This document shows, one piece after another, positions 5,802 to 12,671 of a DNA stretch of 14,788 nt (position 1 is the first letter of the stretch; the number at the start of each line of letters is the position of its first letter). The stretch is taken from contig DFDV01000205.1 of the NCBI GenBank assembly GCA_002369025.1, positions 20,597-35,384 of the forward strand, written 5' to 3'. The notes under the pieces are model-generated. The model made no database searches. It was not told the DNA's origin and saw nothing but the letters and a program-made list of their open reading frames with translations. The position numbers and the translations under genes were made by a program. Source of the stretch: Treponema sp. UBA3819. Lineage in GTDB: Bacteria > Spirochaetota > Spirochaetia > Treponematales > Treponemataceae.

Positions 5802-8627
5802 TTAGATTTTTGCGAGCTTGATTGATTTTACATTGAACTTATAGGCGTGGCCGTTGATTTCAAAGTCCAGATCTTCTCCAACCTTGTGGTCAAGCAGTTC
5901 GTTTCCAAAGGGAGACATGTAAGAAATGACGCCGTTGTCGGTATCTGATTCCCAGGGTCCCAGGATTGTGTACTTTTCTTCCTTGTTTGTATCCTTGTTG
6001 AGCAGGGTAACAAGAGTACCGAAAGAAATGTATGAAGTCGTTGCAGTTGTGGGGTCGAAGATTACAGCGCGGGCGAGTTCTCCCTGCAGCTGAGCCAGTT
6101 TCTTGTTCAGGTAGTGCTGGTGTTCCTTTGCTGCCTGATATTCTGCGTTTTCCTTCAAGTCGCCCTTTGCACGTGCTTCGGAAACTTCCTGTGCGTTCTG
6201 AGGAATCTGTACTTCTGACAGGTCCTTGAGTTCGGCTTCTTTTTCCACTTTCTTTGCCTGAGTAACCAGCATTCCCTTGGGAGCAACAGAGCGTTCTTCT
6301 GCCTTGGGGAACTTGTAGTCAGGGTATTTTTCAAGAATCTTGTTGCGGAGCAGAGCCTTCTTGCTGCCGTCCAGGTCTGCAATGTCATCCACCAGTGTGT
6401 ACATGTGGGTCATTACGGATTCAGGGCTTTCCAGCATGAAGTTAATCAGAGTGCCGTCATCAAAGAGCAGTTTTTCTGCATTCTTGATGATTTTCTTGTT
6501 TTCCGTTGAATTTACATGGCTGTTGATTTCGCGGTATGCATGAGCAATGATGTTCAGCAGGGCAATCAGCTGCTTCTGGAGCGGAATATCTACTTCCTTG
6601 AACCAGTCTTCATTGCGGCTGTTTTCAAAGAAATAGAGGATGGCGTTGCGGTAACCGCGGAAGTCATCAAATGCAGTTGCAAGCAGAGCCTTTACCTTGT
6701 CTACATGGTTTTCTGCAATAAGAGTATCCAGCATTTTCTTTTCCAGAACAGTGGGGAAGAGCATGATGTACTGATCAACCCAGTCCGGCAGTGTCTTGAT
6801 GTTGTTAAGATAATCTTCGCGCAGTGATGTATTCTTTGTGTCTTTGAGTTCCAGATACATTGCCCTGGGGTTTTCGATACGGCGGTAGAGCCTGTCGAAT
6901 GTGTATCTTGTTGCAGGGGTAAGACTGGGGTACTGTGAGATAATTTTCTGCACAACCAGATATGAAGCGACAACCTGATCGTTTGCATCGTTTGTGGTGA
7001 CGAATGACTTTACATAGCCTGTGAAATAGCTGAACATGTCGGCAAAGAAATCGCTTTCTTTTTCTGCTGCCGGGTCATTTACATAGCGCATCAGAATGTC
7101 GATGCGTTTGAAGAATCCTTTTTCTGCCGTAAATTCGTTGTTCAGCTTTTCAGACTGAGTGACTTCGTGGTCGCGGACAACATATTCGTTGTTGTTGTTC
7201 TTGTTTACGCAGAAAGTAGCGTCGCTTTCAAGAATCTTCTTTGCCGCACTGCTCCAGCTTGTCCATTCGCCGGAAGTAAGGAGACCGAGTTCTTTCTTAT
7301 CTTTCTCACCCTTCTTCTGTACGGTATTTACCAGTTCTGCCTTGATTTTCTTTAAATCACAGCTGTTGTCAAAACTGCGGATGATTGTCTTGAGAGCCCA
7401 TGTCTTGTCATCTTTAATCTTCTTGATGAGCAGTTCTCTCTTCTGCTTTGCGATTTTTGCCTTTTCTTCTTTTGATGCACCTTTTCCAGCTTTGAGAGCG
7501 GCAAAATCGGGGTCACCCGGAATGGACTGTGTTGCCTTGATAACCCAGATGTGGTCGTCTGCCAGGGGCTGCAGGGCGTCAACTGCCATTTTGAGGGAGA
7601 TTTCCTTTACGCCAACCTTTGCACCAAAGTTGATTGAAAGCATGTCGTTTACAACTTTTGTGATGACACCAACATGCCATGTGCGGTGGTAAACGAAGTG
7701 ATTTACATCAAAAGCGATGTGTTTTTCAAAGTCGTTGATGGCTTCAAATACATTGCGGAAGCTCTGGTTCAGGTTTGAAGAGCGGATGTATTCGTCTACA
7801 TTGCTGTGGTCAGCATATTTTTTCTGATAGCATTCTGTAATGTTGCGGCGGGCAGCGCTGTCCTTAGGATCGATAGAGAGGATGAGCTTGAGAATTGAGA
7901 TAGCCGTATCCCATTTCTGGTTGTCCATGTAGTACTTGCAGAGGTCGTCCATCAGGAGGGCACTCTTGTCTTCACCGATATTCTTTGCAATCTTTCTCTG
8001 TACCATCAGGAAGAAGTCGATTTCTTCAGGAATCATGGCAACCAGTTTTGCCCATACTTCCCTTACTGATGTATAATTCTTTGCGTTTACATAGCGGAGC
8101 AGGGCCTTTTTGTAGTATTCCTTTGCAAGGTCAGGATTACTGTTTTCGTAGTGACCGCCCAGCAGTTTTGCAACGTCAGCTTCTTCAAAGTCGATTTTAA
8201 CCAGTGTTTCGTACAGAGCCCACTGTTCATCGCTGTCATGTTCGCGGTAATATGCTGCCAGTGTGCGCAGGGCAAAGCGGTTTGTTGCATCACGAGCGAT
8301 AATGTACTGACAGAGTTTTTCTACAATGTTGTCCTTGTGGTTTTTCTGGAAAATGTCAGTAAGTGTTTCCAGTGAAGAATTGTCCAGTGCACCCTTCTGA
8401 AGTGAGAGCATGCCTGAGATATAGAGGGCGATGATACTGTCCTTTGCATGGGAAAGCTGCTCATCACAGATTGCCTTTACTTCATCAATGCTTCCGTCGC
8501 TGATAATGCTTTCAACGAGGCTTTCAAGCTCGATCAAATTATTCTGTGTGTAATTACTGATTGCGGCACGTGTCCATGTCTCTTCTTTCAGCATCTCCTG
8601 GACTTTTGTTACAAGTTCTTCTGACAT
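5802..8627 (-). CDS. greA: Long spirochaete-type GreA transcript cleavage factor with large N-terminal extension
   Basis: The C-terminal about 157 of 941 residues form a complete GreA. There is an N-terminal coiled coil whose tip motif ARAKGDLKENAEYQAAKE (GDLKENAEY at 822-830) holds the acidic residues used to stimulate cleavage of backtracked RNA in RNA polymerase, then an FKBP-like domain ending near IKLAKI. The 780 residues before it are not part of ordinary GreA. Residues about 1-290 are helical and TPR-like (e.g. NPDLAKEYYKKALLRY; KWDTAISILKLILSIDPKD). Residues about 307-365 (HFVYHRTWHVGVITKVV... SINFGAKVG... ALQPLADDHIWVIK) resemble a small SH3/Tudor-like barrel. The rest looks helical, with a Lys-rich stretch near 375-405. 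Long GreA proteins are known in Borrelia, Treponema and Chlamydia. Start: the ATG at 8627 has AGGAG 7 bases upstream; the GTG at 8642 has no ribosome site. It forms an operon with the TPR gene before it (11-base gap). Confidence 0.93.
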   Translation of the reverse strand: MSEELVTKVQEMLKEETWTRAAISNYTQNNLIELESLVESIISDGSIDEVKAICDEQLSHAKDSIIALYISGMLSLQKGALDNSSLETLTDIFQKNHKDNIVEKLCQYIIARDATNRFALRTLAAYYREHDSDEQWALYETLVKIDFEEADVAKLLGGHYENSNPDLAKEYYKKALLRYVNAKNYTSVREVWAKLVAMIPEEIDFFLMVQRKIAKNIGEDKSALLMDDLCKYYMDNQKWDTAISILKLILSIDPKDSAARRNITECYQKKYADHSNVDEYIRSSNLNQSFRNVFEAINDFEKHIAFDVNHFVYHRTWHVGVITKVVNDMLSINFGAKVGVKEISLKMAVDALQPLADDHIWVIKATQSIPGDPDFAALKAGKGASKEEKAKIAKQKRELLIKKIKDDKTWALKTIIRSFDNSCDLKKIKAELVNTVQKKGEKDKKELGLLTSGEWTSWSSAAKKILESDATFCVNKNNNNEYVVRDHEVTQSEKLNNEFTAEKGFFKRIDILMRYVNDPAAEKESDFFADMFSYFTGYVKSFVTTNDANDQVVASYLVVQKIISQYPSLTPATRYTFDRLYRRIENPRAMYLELKDTKNTSLREDYLNNIKTLPDWVDQYIMLFPTVLEKKMLDTLIAENHVDKVKALLATAFDDFRGYRNAILYFFENSRNEDWFKEVDIPLQKQLIALLNIIAHAYREINSHVNSTENKKIIKNAEKLLFDDGTLINFMLESPESVMTHMYTLVDDIADLDGSKKALLRNKILEKYPDYKFPKAEERSVAPKGMLVTQAKKVEKEAELKDLSEVQIPQNAQEVSEARAKGDLKENAEYQAAKEHQHYLNKKLAQLQGELARAVIFDPTTATTSYISFGTLVTLLNKDTNKEEKYTILGPWESDTDNGVISYMSPFGNELLDHKVGEDLDFEINGHAYKFNVKSIKLAKI

Positions 8628-8634
8628 AAAAATA

Positions 8635-8639
8635 CTCCT
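8635..8639 (-). promoter_or_regulatory. Ribosome binding site fixing the greA start
   Basis: AGGAG on the - strand, 7 bases before the ATG at 8627. It overlaps the TGA stop (8639-8641) of the preceding TPR gene, so ribosomes ending there would cover the greA initiation region. This favours the ATG over the GTG at 8642, five codons earlier. Confidence 0.8.
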
Positions 8640-9571
8640 CACTTCATGTTGTATAAAGTGTAAATTTCTCTATCCATCATTTTTATTTTTAACAGCACTT
8701 CATTGGTTCTTTCCCTTCCGCCTTCAGTTCTGACGTAATGGTCAATCAACCAGAAATACATATTTATCAGTTTTGGTGTGAGTGTCTTCAGGTTGCTGGT
8801 AGGATTCCGCAGTTCATTTTCCGTTGCAAAGATATCCTGCTTTAATTTTCCAACTTCCTGGCTTCTCAACTGCCTTTTTATTGAAAAGACTCCGTACAGC
8901 ACGCCGTAAACGGGAATCCATTCGTTCAGTTCCTCTCCCGAATATTTTTTTTCTTCCACCTGCCGGATAAGAACCCGTATCAGTTCACTGTCCAGCAGGG
9001 CAAGGTCGATAGCCTGGGCGTCAATAAAAAATGCTTCCCGGAAGAGGAGCTTGGCATTTCTTTCTTCACCGCAAAGTGCATAGCAGTCTGCCATTTCTGC
9101 AAGAATTGCCGCAGAGAGGGGAGCGCATTTGTGAGCCTCCGTCAGATACTGTAATGCATCCATGTAGTTGCCCAGTTTCTTGTAGCAGAATCCGGTTTTT
9201 CGTAAGATTTCTGCCTTCTGGTCACCCTTGTATTCATCCTGCAGCAGTTCATAGCTTTGCAGGGCAAGGGTAAAGATTCCTTTGTCTGTTGCATACACCG
9301 CCCGCTCCGGAAAGGAACGGTAGCGCTTTAACTCCATGTGAAATGATTTCCAGCGGGAAATAAGTCCTTCGCCACGCTCAAACAAATCCATGGAGGGGAG
9401 CTTCTGAATGAAATCCGCCCAGTAGTTGCAGCACCAGACGGCAAATTTCAGGTCAGCGTTATCCAGGTCGTACTGAAGGGAGTCTACCAGCTCATTTTTT
9501 GCCAGTGACGGCTTTCCTTCTTCAAGGAGCGTATATGCTTTTGTCAATCCTTCTTCCGACTGAAAACCCAT
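8639..9571 (-). CDS. Cytoplasmic TPR protein encoded with greA, function unknown
   Basis: A 310-residue protein without signal peptide or membrane segment. It begins with helical pairs (about 7-90), and residues about 119-185 contain tetratricopeptide-like repeats such as ILRKTGFCYKKLGNYMDALQ and AEMADCYALCGEERNAKLLF. The C-terminal part (190-310) is helical, contains NLKTLTPKLINMYFWLIDHY and ends in a charged helix; I do not recognise it. TPRs are protein-binding scaffolds, so it may partner the helical N-terminal half of the long GreA next door; that is inference from the tight operon only. The ATG at 9571 has no Shine-Dalgarno, but a consensus -10 (TATAAT, 9586-9591) sits 14 bases upstream, implying a leader of about 8 bases. 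A distal promoter at 9647-9675 would give about 70 bases. Confidence 0.75.
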   Translation of the reverse strand: MGFQSEEGLTKAYTLLEEGKPSLAKNELVDSLQYDLDNADLKFAVWCCNYWADFIQKLPSMDLFERGEGLISRWKSFHMELKRYRSFPERAVYATDKGIFTLALQSYELLQDEYKGDQKAEILRKTGFCYKKLGNYMDALQYLTEAHKCAPLSAAILAEMADCYALCGEERNAKLLFREAFFIDAQAIDLALLDSELIRVLIRQVEEKKYSGEELNEWIPVYGVLYGVFSIKRQLRSQEVGKLKQDIFATENELRNPTSNLKTLTPKLINMYFWLIDHYVRTEGGRERTNEVLLKIKMMDREIYTLYNMK

Positions 9572-9585
9572 AGTGTATAAAATCT

Positions 9586-9613
9586 ATTATAACAAACGGC
9601 GGACTTTAGTCAA
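9586..9613 (-). promoter_or_regulatory. Proximal sigma-70-type promoter for the TPR-greA operon
   Basis: On the - strand: TTGACT (9613-9608), a 16-base spacer, and a perfect TATAAT (9591-9586). The predicted transcription start near 9579 lies about 8 bases before the ATG at 9571, so the transcript would be almost leaderless. Identified by eye from consensus match. Confidence 0.6.
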
Positions 9614-9646
9614 TAGAACTGAAATTTTTGTAAAAAGGGGGAATAG

Positions 9647-9675
9647 TTTATAATGACTTTTTTCAAATATGTCAA
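9647..9675 (-). promoter_or_regulatory. Distal sigma-70-type promoter for the TPR-greA operon
   Basis: On the - strand: a perfect TTGACA (9675-9670), a 17-base spacer and TATAAA (9652-9647). The predicted start is near 9640, leaving a leader of about 70 bases to the ATG at 9571. The -10 coincides with TATAAT read on the + strand (9649-9654), so the element is ambiguous in direction, but only the - strand has a good -35. Confidence 0.5.
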
Positions 9676-9720
9676 TACTTTGTTTTTATAATGCTAAAAA
9701 AAGTCAATAGAGTACTATTT

Positions 9721-9748
9721 TTGACTGTAATGTGAAATAGTTTACAAT
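9721..9748 (+). promoter_or_regulatory. Upstream candidate promoter for rpe operon
   Basis: TTGACT (9721-9726), a 16-base spacer and TACAAT (9743-9748), the same TTGACT-N16 layout as the divergent proximal promoter. The start near 9755 would give a leader of about 27 bases with only a weak GAAG (9771-9774) as ribosome site. Its -10 overlaps the -35 of the second candidate. Confidence 0.45.
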
Positions 9749-9769
9749 ATATTGCTTCCTTGTTATAAT
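9741..9769 (+). promoter_or_regulatory. Downstream candidate promoter for rpe operon
   Basis: TTTACA (9741-9746), a 17-base spacer and a perfect TATAAT (9764-9769). Only 12 bases separate the -10 from the rpe ATG at 9782, so the leader would be about 5-6 bases. It overlaps the upstream candidate, so the two could not be occupied at once. Confidence 0.5.
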
Positions 9770-9781
9770 TGAAGATACATT

Positions 9782-10411
9782 ATGAAAAAGCCTTTGTTGT
9801 CTCCATCGCTGCTTTCCGCAGATTTTGCAAACCTTGCCTCAGCCCTTGCTCTGGCTGAAGAAAAAGCGGGTCTCGTACATATTGATGTAATGGACGGACA
9901 TTTTGTTCCTCAGATTTCCTATGGCCAGCCGGTCATTCAGTCTATCCGCCGCCTTACGACTCTTCCTTTTGATGTACACCTGATGGTGGAAAAACCGGAA
10001 CTGATGGTAGAATCTTTTGCAAAGGCGGGTGCAGACTGGATTACCTTTCATTATGAGGCAAGCGTGCACATTCATCGCCTTGTTCAGCAGATTCATGCCC
10101 TGGGAAAAAAGGCTGGAATTTCCATTGTTCCTTCAACGCCTGTACATGTGCTGGATGAAATCCTTTCCGATGTAGACCTGGTTCTGGTGATGACGGTAAA
10201 TCCCGGCTTTGGCGGACAGGCTTTAATTCCTTCCTGTGTCAATAAAATCTCTCAATTTGCCGATATTCGTAAAGAGAAAGGCTATGATTTCCTTATCTCG
10301 GTAGATGGCGGCGTAAATGACAAGACTCTGGATTCCGTGGTAAAGGCGGGAGCGGATATTGTTGTTTCCGGCTCGGCATTTTTTAACGGCTCGCTCAAGT
10401 GGGAGTTTTAA
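9782..10411 (+). CDS. rpe: Ribulose-phosphate 3-epimerase
   Basis: Rpe interconverts ribulose 5-phosphate and xylulose 5-phosphate in the pentose phosphate pathway, in the cytoplasm. The 209-residue (beta/alpha)8 barrel starts with LLSPSLLSADFANL. Metal and catalytic residues are in place: H33, D35 and D38 in VHIDVMDGHFVP, H66 in FDVHLMVEKPE, and D175 in ISVDGGV. The phosphate-binding segments VNPGFGGQ and VVSGSAFF are also present. Residue 44 is Gln where the family usually has Asn (HFVPN), and the protein ends soon after SGSAFF, so the last helix is shorter than in typical 215-225-residue members. It is the first gene of a four-gene unit; the following TPR gene starts three bases after its stop. 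Its metabolic role has no obvious link to the envelope-type genes after it. Confidence 0.95.
   Translation: MKKPLLSPSLLSADFANLASALALAEEKAGLVHIDVMDGHFVPQISYGQPVIQSIRRLTTLPFDVHLMVEKPELMVESFAKAGADWITFHYEASVHIHRLVQQIHALGKKAGISIVPSTPVHVLDEILSDVDLVLVMTVNPGFGGQALIPSCVNKISQFADIRKEKGYDFLISVDGGVNDKTLDSVVKAGADIVVSGSAFFNGSLKWEF
10401..10405 (+). promoter_or_regulatory. Ribosome binding site fixing the start of the periplasmic TPR gene
   Basis: GGGAG lies 8 bases before the ATG at 10414, inside the last codons of rpe. It supports the ATG over the in-frame GTG at 10399, which would put five extra residues (MGVLS) before an otherwise standard signal peptide. Confidence 0.7.
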
Positions 10412-10413
10412 GT

Positions 10414-11397
10414 ATGAATAAAAATCGGTTGATGCTGTGTATCGGCATACTGACACTTTTTGTTTTTCCGGCCTTTTCACAAAAGGTTTCCTCTCCGCTT
10501 CCTGAAGCGGATACTCTGGTTTCCGGTTATGAAGCCTACCGCAATGAAGACTGGACCAGTGCCATGTTCTTTTTCAGAAAGGCGGTGTCTGTTTCCGGCA
10601 GTGTAACGGATGAAACCTGGTTTATGCTCATCATGAGCGAAGTCTATGCCGGTGAGTTTAAGTCGGCGCTGGGTGACTGTGATGTCTTCCTGCATAAATA
10701 TCCTTACAGTATGTATCTTCCCCATATCCTGTATCAGAAGGGCAGATGCCAGCATTTCCTGCACCAGAACGAAGCCGCAGTCCTTACCCTAAGTGATTTT
10801 TGCCATCAGTATCCTGACCATGCCCTCTATGCGTCAGCACTTTATTGGATTGCCGAATCATTTTATGCCGAATACAATTACAATTCTGCCCGCGGTCTCT
10901 ATGAGCGCATCGTTATGGATTATCCCCATGACGCAAAGGTTTCTGCGGCTCAGTACCGCATTGATGCCATCGACCAGAAGAGCAGGGAAGAAAAACTGCT
11001 TTATCTGCTCAAAGTGACGGGAGAAGAAAACCTAGCCGCTAGGGAAGAATATGAGCGTCAGATTAAGCTTTTTGAGGCAGAAGATAAACTTGGCCTGCAT
11101 CAGCAGCTTGATGATGCCCGTAAGCGGATTCAGATGCTGGAAATTGAACTGGAAGCCCGTAAAAAGGCTCCTGAAACCGCTTCTGCAGGCGGTGTGCTTG
11201 ATTTTAATACCGGCGACGGAAAGACAGATGCAAATGCTGACTACAAGGGTACGGGTTCCTATTATTCAACGCCTTATGCACCGGGAGTTCAGGCCCGCGG
11301 AGACGGTGACCCGGAAGTTGAGGCCCTGAAGCGTAAGGCCCGCCAGCTGCAGTATATGATGATAGAAGAAGAGAGAAATGAGGGGGATGCCAAATGA
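10414..11397 (+). CDS. Exported TPR/coiled-coil protein (YbgF/BamD-like architecture), function unknown
   Basis: A 327-residue protein with a clear Sec signal peptide: MNKNR, a hydrophobic core (LMLCIGILTLFVF), and a probable cut after PAFS (residue 22). There is no lipobox, so it is probably soluble in the periplasm. Residues about 30-195 contain tetratricopeptide repeats with the spacing and 'YP' turns of BamD/YbgF proteins (HKYPYSMYLPHILYQKGRC; FYAEYNYNSARGLYERIVMD). Residues about 205-250 form a charged coiled coil (REEYERQIKLFEAEDKL... LEIELEARKK). A low-complexity Gly/Asp/Thr/Tyr segment (about 255-300) and a short C-terminal helix follow. The stop overlaps the next start (ATGATGA). The three genes from here to 13774 look like one unit, and this protein may scaffold an envelope complex. 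The domain resemblance does not show that it is BamD or YbgF. Confidence 0.8.
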   Translation: MNKNRLMLCIGILTLFVFPAFSQKVSSPLPEADTLVSGYEAYRNEDWTSAMFFFRKAVSVSGSVTDETWFMLIMSEVYAGEFKSALGDCDVFLHKYPYSMYLPHILYQKGRCQHFLHQNEAAVLTLSDFCHQYPDHALYASALYWIAESFYAEYNYNSARGLYERIVMDYPHDAKVSAAQYRIDAIDQKSREEKLLYLLKVTGEENLAAREEYERQIKLFEAEDKLGLHQQLDDARKRIQMLEIELEARKKAPETASAGGVLDFNTGDGKTDANADYKGTGSYYSTPYAPGVQARGDGDPEVEALKRKARQLQYMMIEEERNEGDAK

Positions 11398-12671
11398 TGA
11401 AACGAACTTTCTTATTACCCGTTGCCGCATTCTGCCTCTTTTTAACATCGGCCCCTTCTTCCCTGACAGCCCAGACAGAAACTCCTGCAATGGAAGAACA
11501 TACGGAGCGTCCCCAGCCTCAGCTTTCACCGGAAGAAATTGAAGAAAGGGAACGGATTCTCAAGGAAACTGAGGCTGCAAAAAAAGCAGATGCGAAGCGC
11601 CGTGAGAGGGAAGTGACTGATAAATATCTGGGTGTGGTTTATACTCCCGAAAAAAAATGTCAGCTGGAAAGCGGAAAAGTCCGCCTTGTCCTCAAAAAAA
11701 ATACCGGCTCATTCAATATTTATGCCATTGACTCAAAAAAGAAGGCTATTCCTGTTTTTGCAAGCAATGACGGATTCCGCTCTACCTATTTTTCCGTGCT
11801 TATCGGCAAGCGTGAATATCGTCTGAATCAGGCTTCCCGTGTTACGGCTCAGGTTCGACAGCGTGATGAAGGTGCCCAGCTTGCATACCGGCTGGAAAAA
11901 GACCTGCAGATTGTCCTGGATTTTTCAATTCATGCTTCAATCGCCGGGGCAGAAGATGACATTGTTAAGATAACGGTCTACACGACAAATCTTACAAAGA
12001 ATCGTCAGGTGCTTGCCCTTAAGGCTGTGTTTGACACGGTTCTGGGAGAAAATCTGCTCTATCATTTTGTCACTTCAATGGGACAGAAAATTACATCTGA
12101 AAGGCAGATTATTGCTTTTGACAAGGAAAAGTATTTTATCTCCACTAATTCAAAGACATCGGCCCAGTTCCTGCTGACGGGAAAGTCAATTCCTACACCT
12201 CAGACGGTATCTTTTGCCAACAGGGACATAATAGAACATTCTCTCTGGACTCCTGTCATCCGGGAAGAAAGGGGATTCAGTACGGCACTTACATACAATA
12301 ATTCAGCCATGTGCGTAAACTGGCCCTATTATTCTGTGGAGCCGGGAGAGACTACTTCCTTTACCTTCTACATTTGTCTGGCAACAGACGGAGATACACC
12401 AAAGGGAAGTGACTTCCTTGCATCTCTGGTGGATGACCCGCGTACGGTGGAAACTTTTGCGGCTAATGAAATTGTCGTGCATAAGCCGGAAGTTGATTTT
12501 GTCGTGGCTCCCATTACAGAAAATCAGCTTGACCCCGAATACATTCAGAACCTGATTGACAGGATTAACGCACTCAATTCAGATCCCAAGGTTGTGGACC
12601 GGACGGAAGTGCGCCAGCTGAATGCAGAACTTGATGCAATTCTTGAAAGGCTGAGGCGGATGAAGCAATGA
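11394..12671 (+). CDS. Secreted protein of unknown function with beta-rich core and charged terminal helices
   Basis: I do not recognise this 425-residue protein. It begins with a signal peptide (MMKR, LLPVAAFCLFLTSA, likely cut after LTA at residue 26); the Cys at 14 lies inside the hydrophobic core and is not in a lipobox context. Residues 28-75 are Glu/Lys/Arg-rich and likely helical (EEIEERERILKETEAAKKAD). Residues about 80-350 alternate short hydrophobic stretches in a beta-sandwich-like pattern (GSFNIYAIDSKKKAIPVF; TSFTFYICLATDGD). The last about 52 residues are helical and coiled-coil-like (IQNLIDRINALNS... LNAELDAILERLRRMKQ). The start overlaps the preceding stop; a second ATG three bases on (11397) is equally possible. 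GAGGGGGA just upstream (within 11378-11390) is a strong ribosome site. The stop overlaps the next gene by 4 bases (ATGA). With both neighbours exported or membrane-bound, a role in the periplasm or at the outer membrane is likely. Confidence 0.7.
   Translation: MMKRTFLLPVAAFCLFLTSAPSSLTAQTETPAMEEHTERPQPQLSPEEIEERERILKETEAAKKADAKRREREVTDKYLGVVYTPEKKCQLESGKVRLVLKKNTGSFNIYAIDSKKKAIPVFASNDGFRSTYFSVLIGKREYRLNQASRVTAQVRQRDEGAQLAYRLEKDLQIVLDFSIHASIAGAEDDIVKITVYTTNLTKNRQVLALKAVFDTVLGENLLYHFVTSMGQKITSERQIIAFDKEKYFISTNSKTSAQFLLTGKSIPTPQTVSFANRDIIEHSLWTPVIREERGFSTALTYNNSAMCVNWPYYSVEPGETTSFTFYICLATDGDTPKGSDFLASLVDDPRTVETFAANEIVVHKPEVDFVVAPITENQLDPEYIQNLIDRINALNSDPKVVDRTEVRQLNAELDAILERLRRMKQ

Larger units (their letters stand above)
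9608..9748. repeat. Pair of 47-base direct repeat modules in the divergent intergenic region
   Basis: Copies at 9608-9654 and 9702-9748, offset by 94 bases. Each begins with AGTCAATAGA (10/10 identical) and ends, after exactly 24 bases, with AATAGTTTAYAAT (12/13 identical), while the 24 bases between match poorly (9 of 24). A third short GTCAATA occurs at 9671-9677. Outer blocks conserved at fixed spacing suggest two promoter/operator modules or an old duplication. The first block of copy one contains the -35 of the proximal greA-operon promoter; the last block of copy two contains an rpe -10. These modules fill most of the 210-base gap between the divergent operons. Confidence 0.6.

Noticed and set aside
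7159..7692. 177-codon + strand open frame within greA
   Set aside because: Ser/Phe/Leu-rich shadow of the Glu/Lys-rich greA frame; no ribosome site or promoter supports it.
8628..8642. GTG at 8642 as the greA start, five residues longer
   Set aside because: No Shine-Dalgarno before it, while the ATG at 8627 has AGGAG at 7 bases.
9687..9709. A further - strand promoter from TTGACT at 9703-9708 to TATAAA
   Set aside because: The spacer is only 11 bases, too short for a sigma-70-type promoter.
10399..10413. GTG at 10399 as the start of the periplasmic TPR gene
   Set aside because: GGGAG at 10401-10405 fits the ATG at 10414, which also gives a standard signal peptide.
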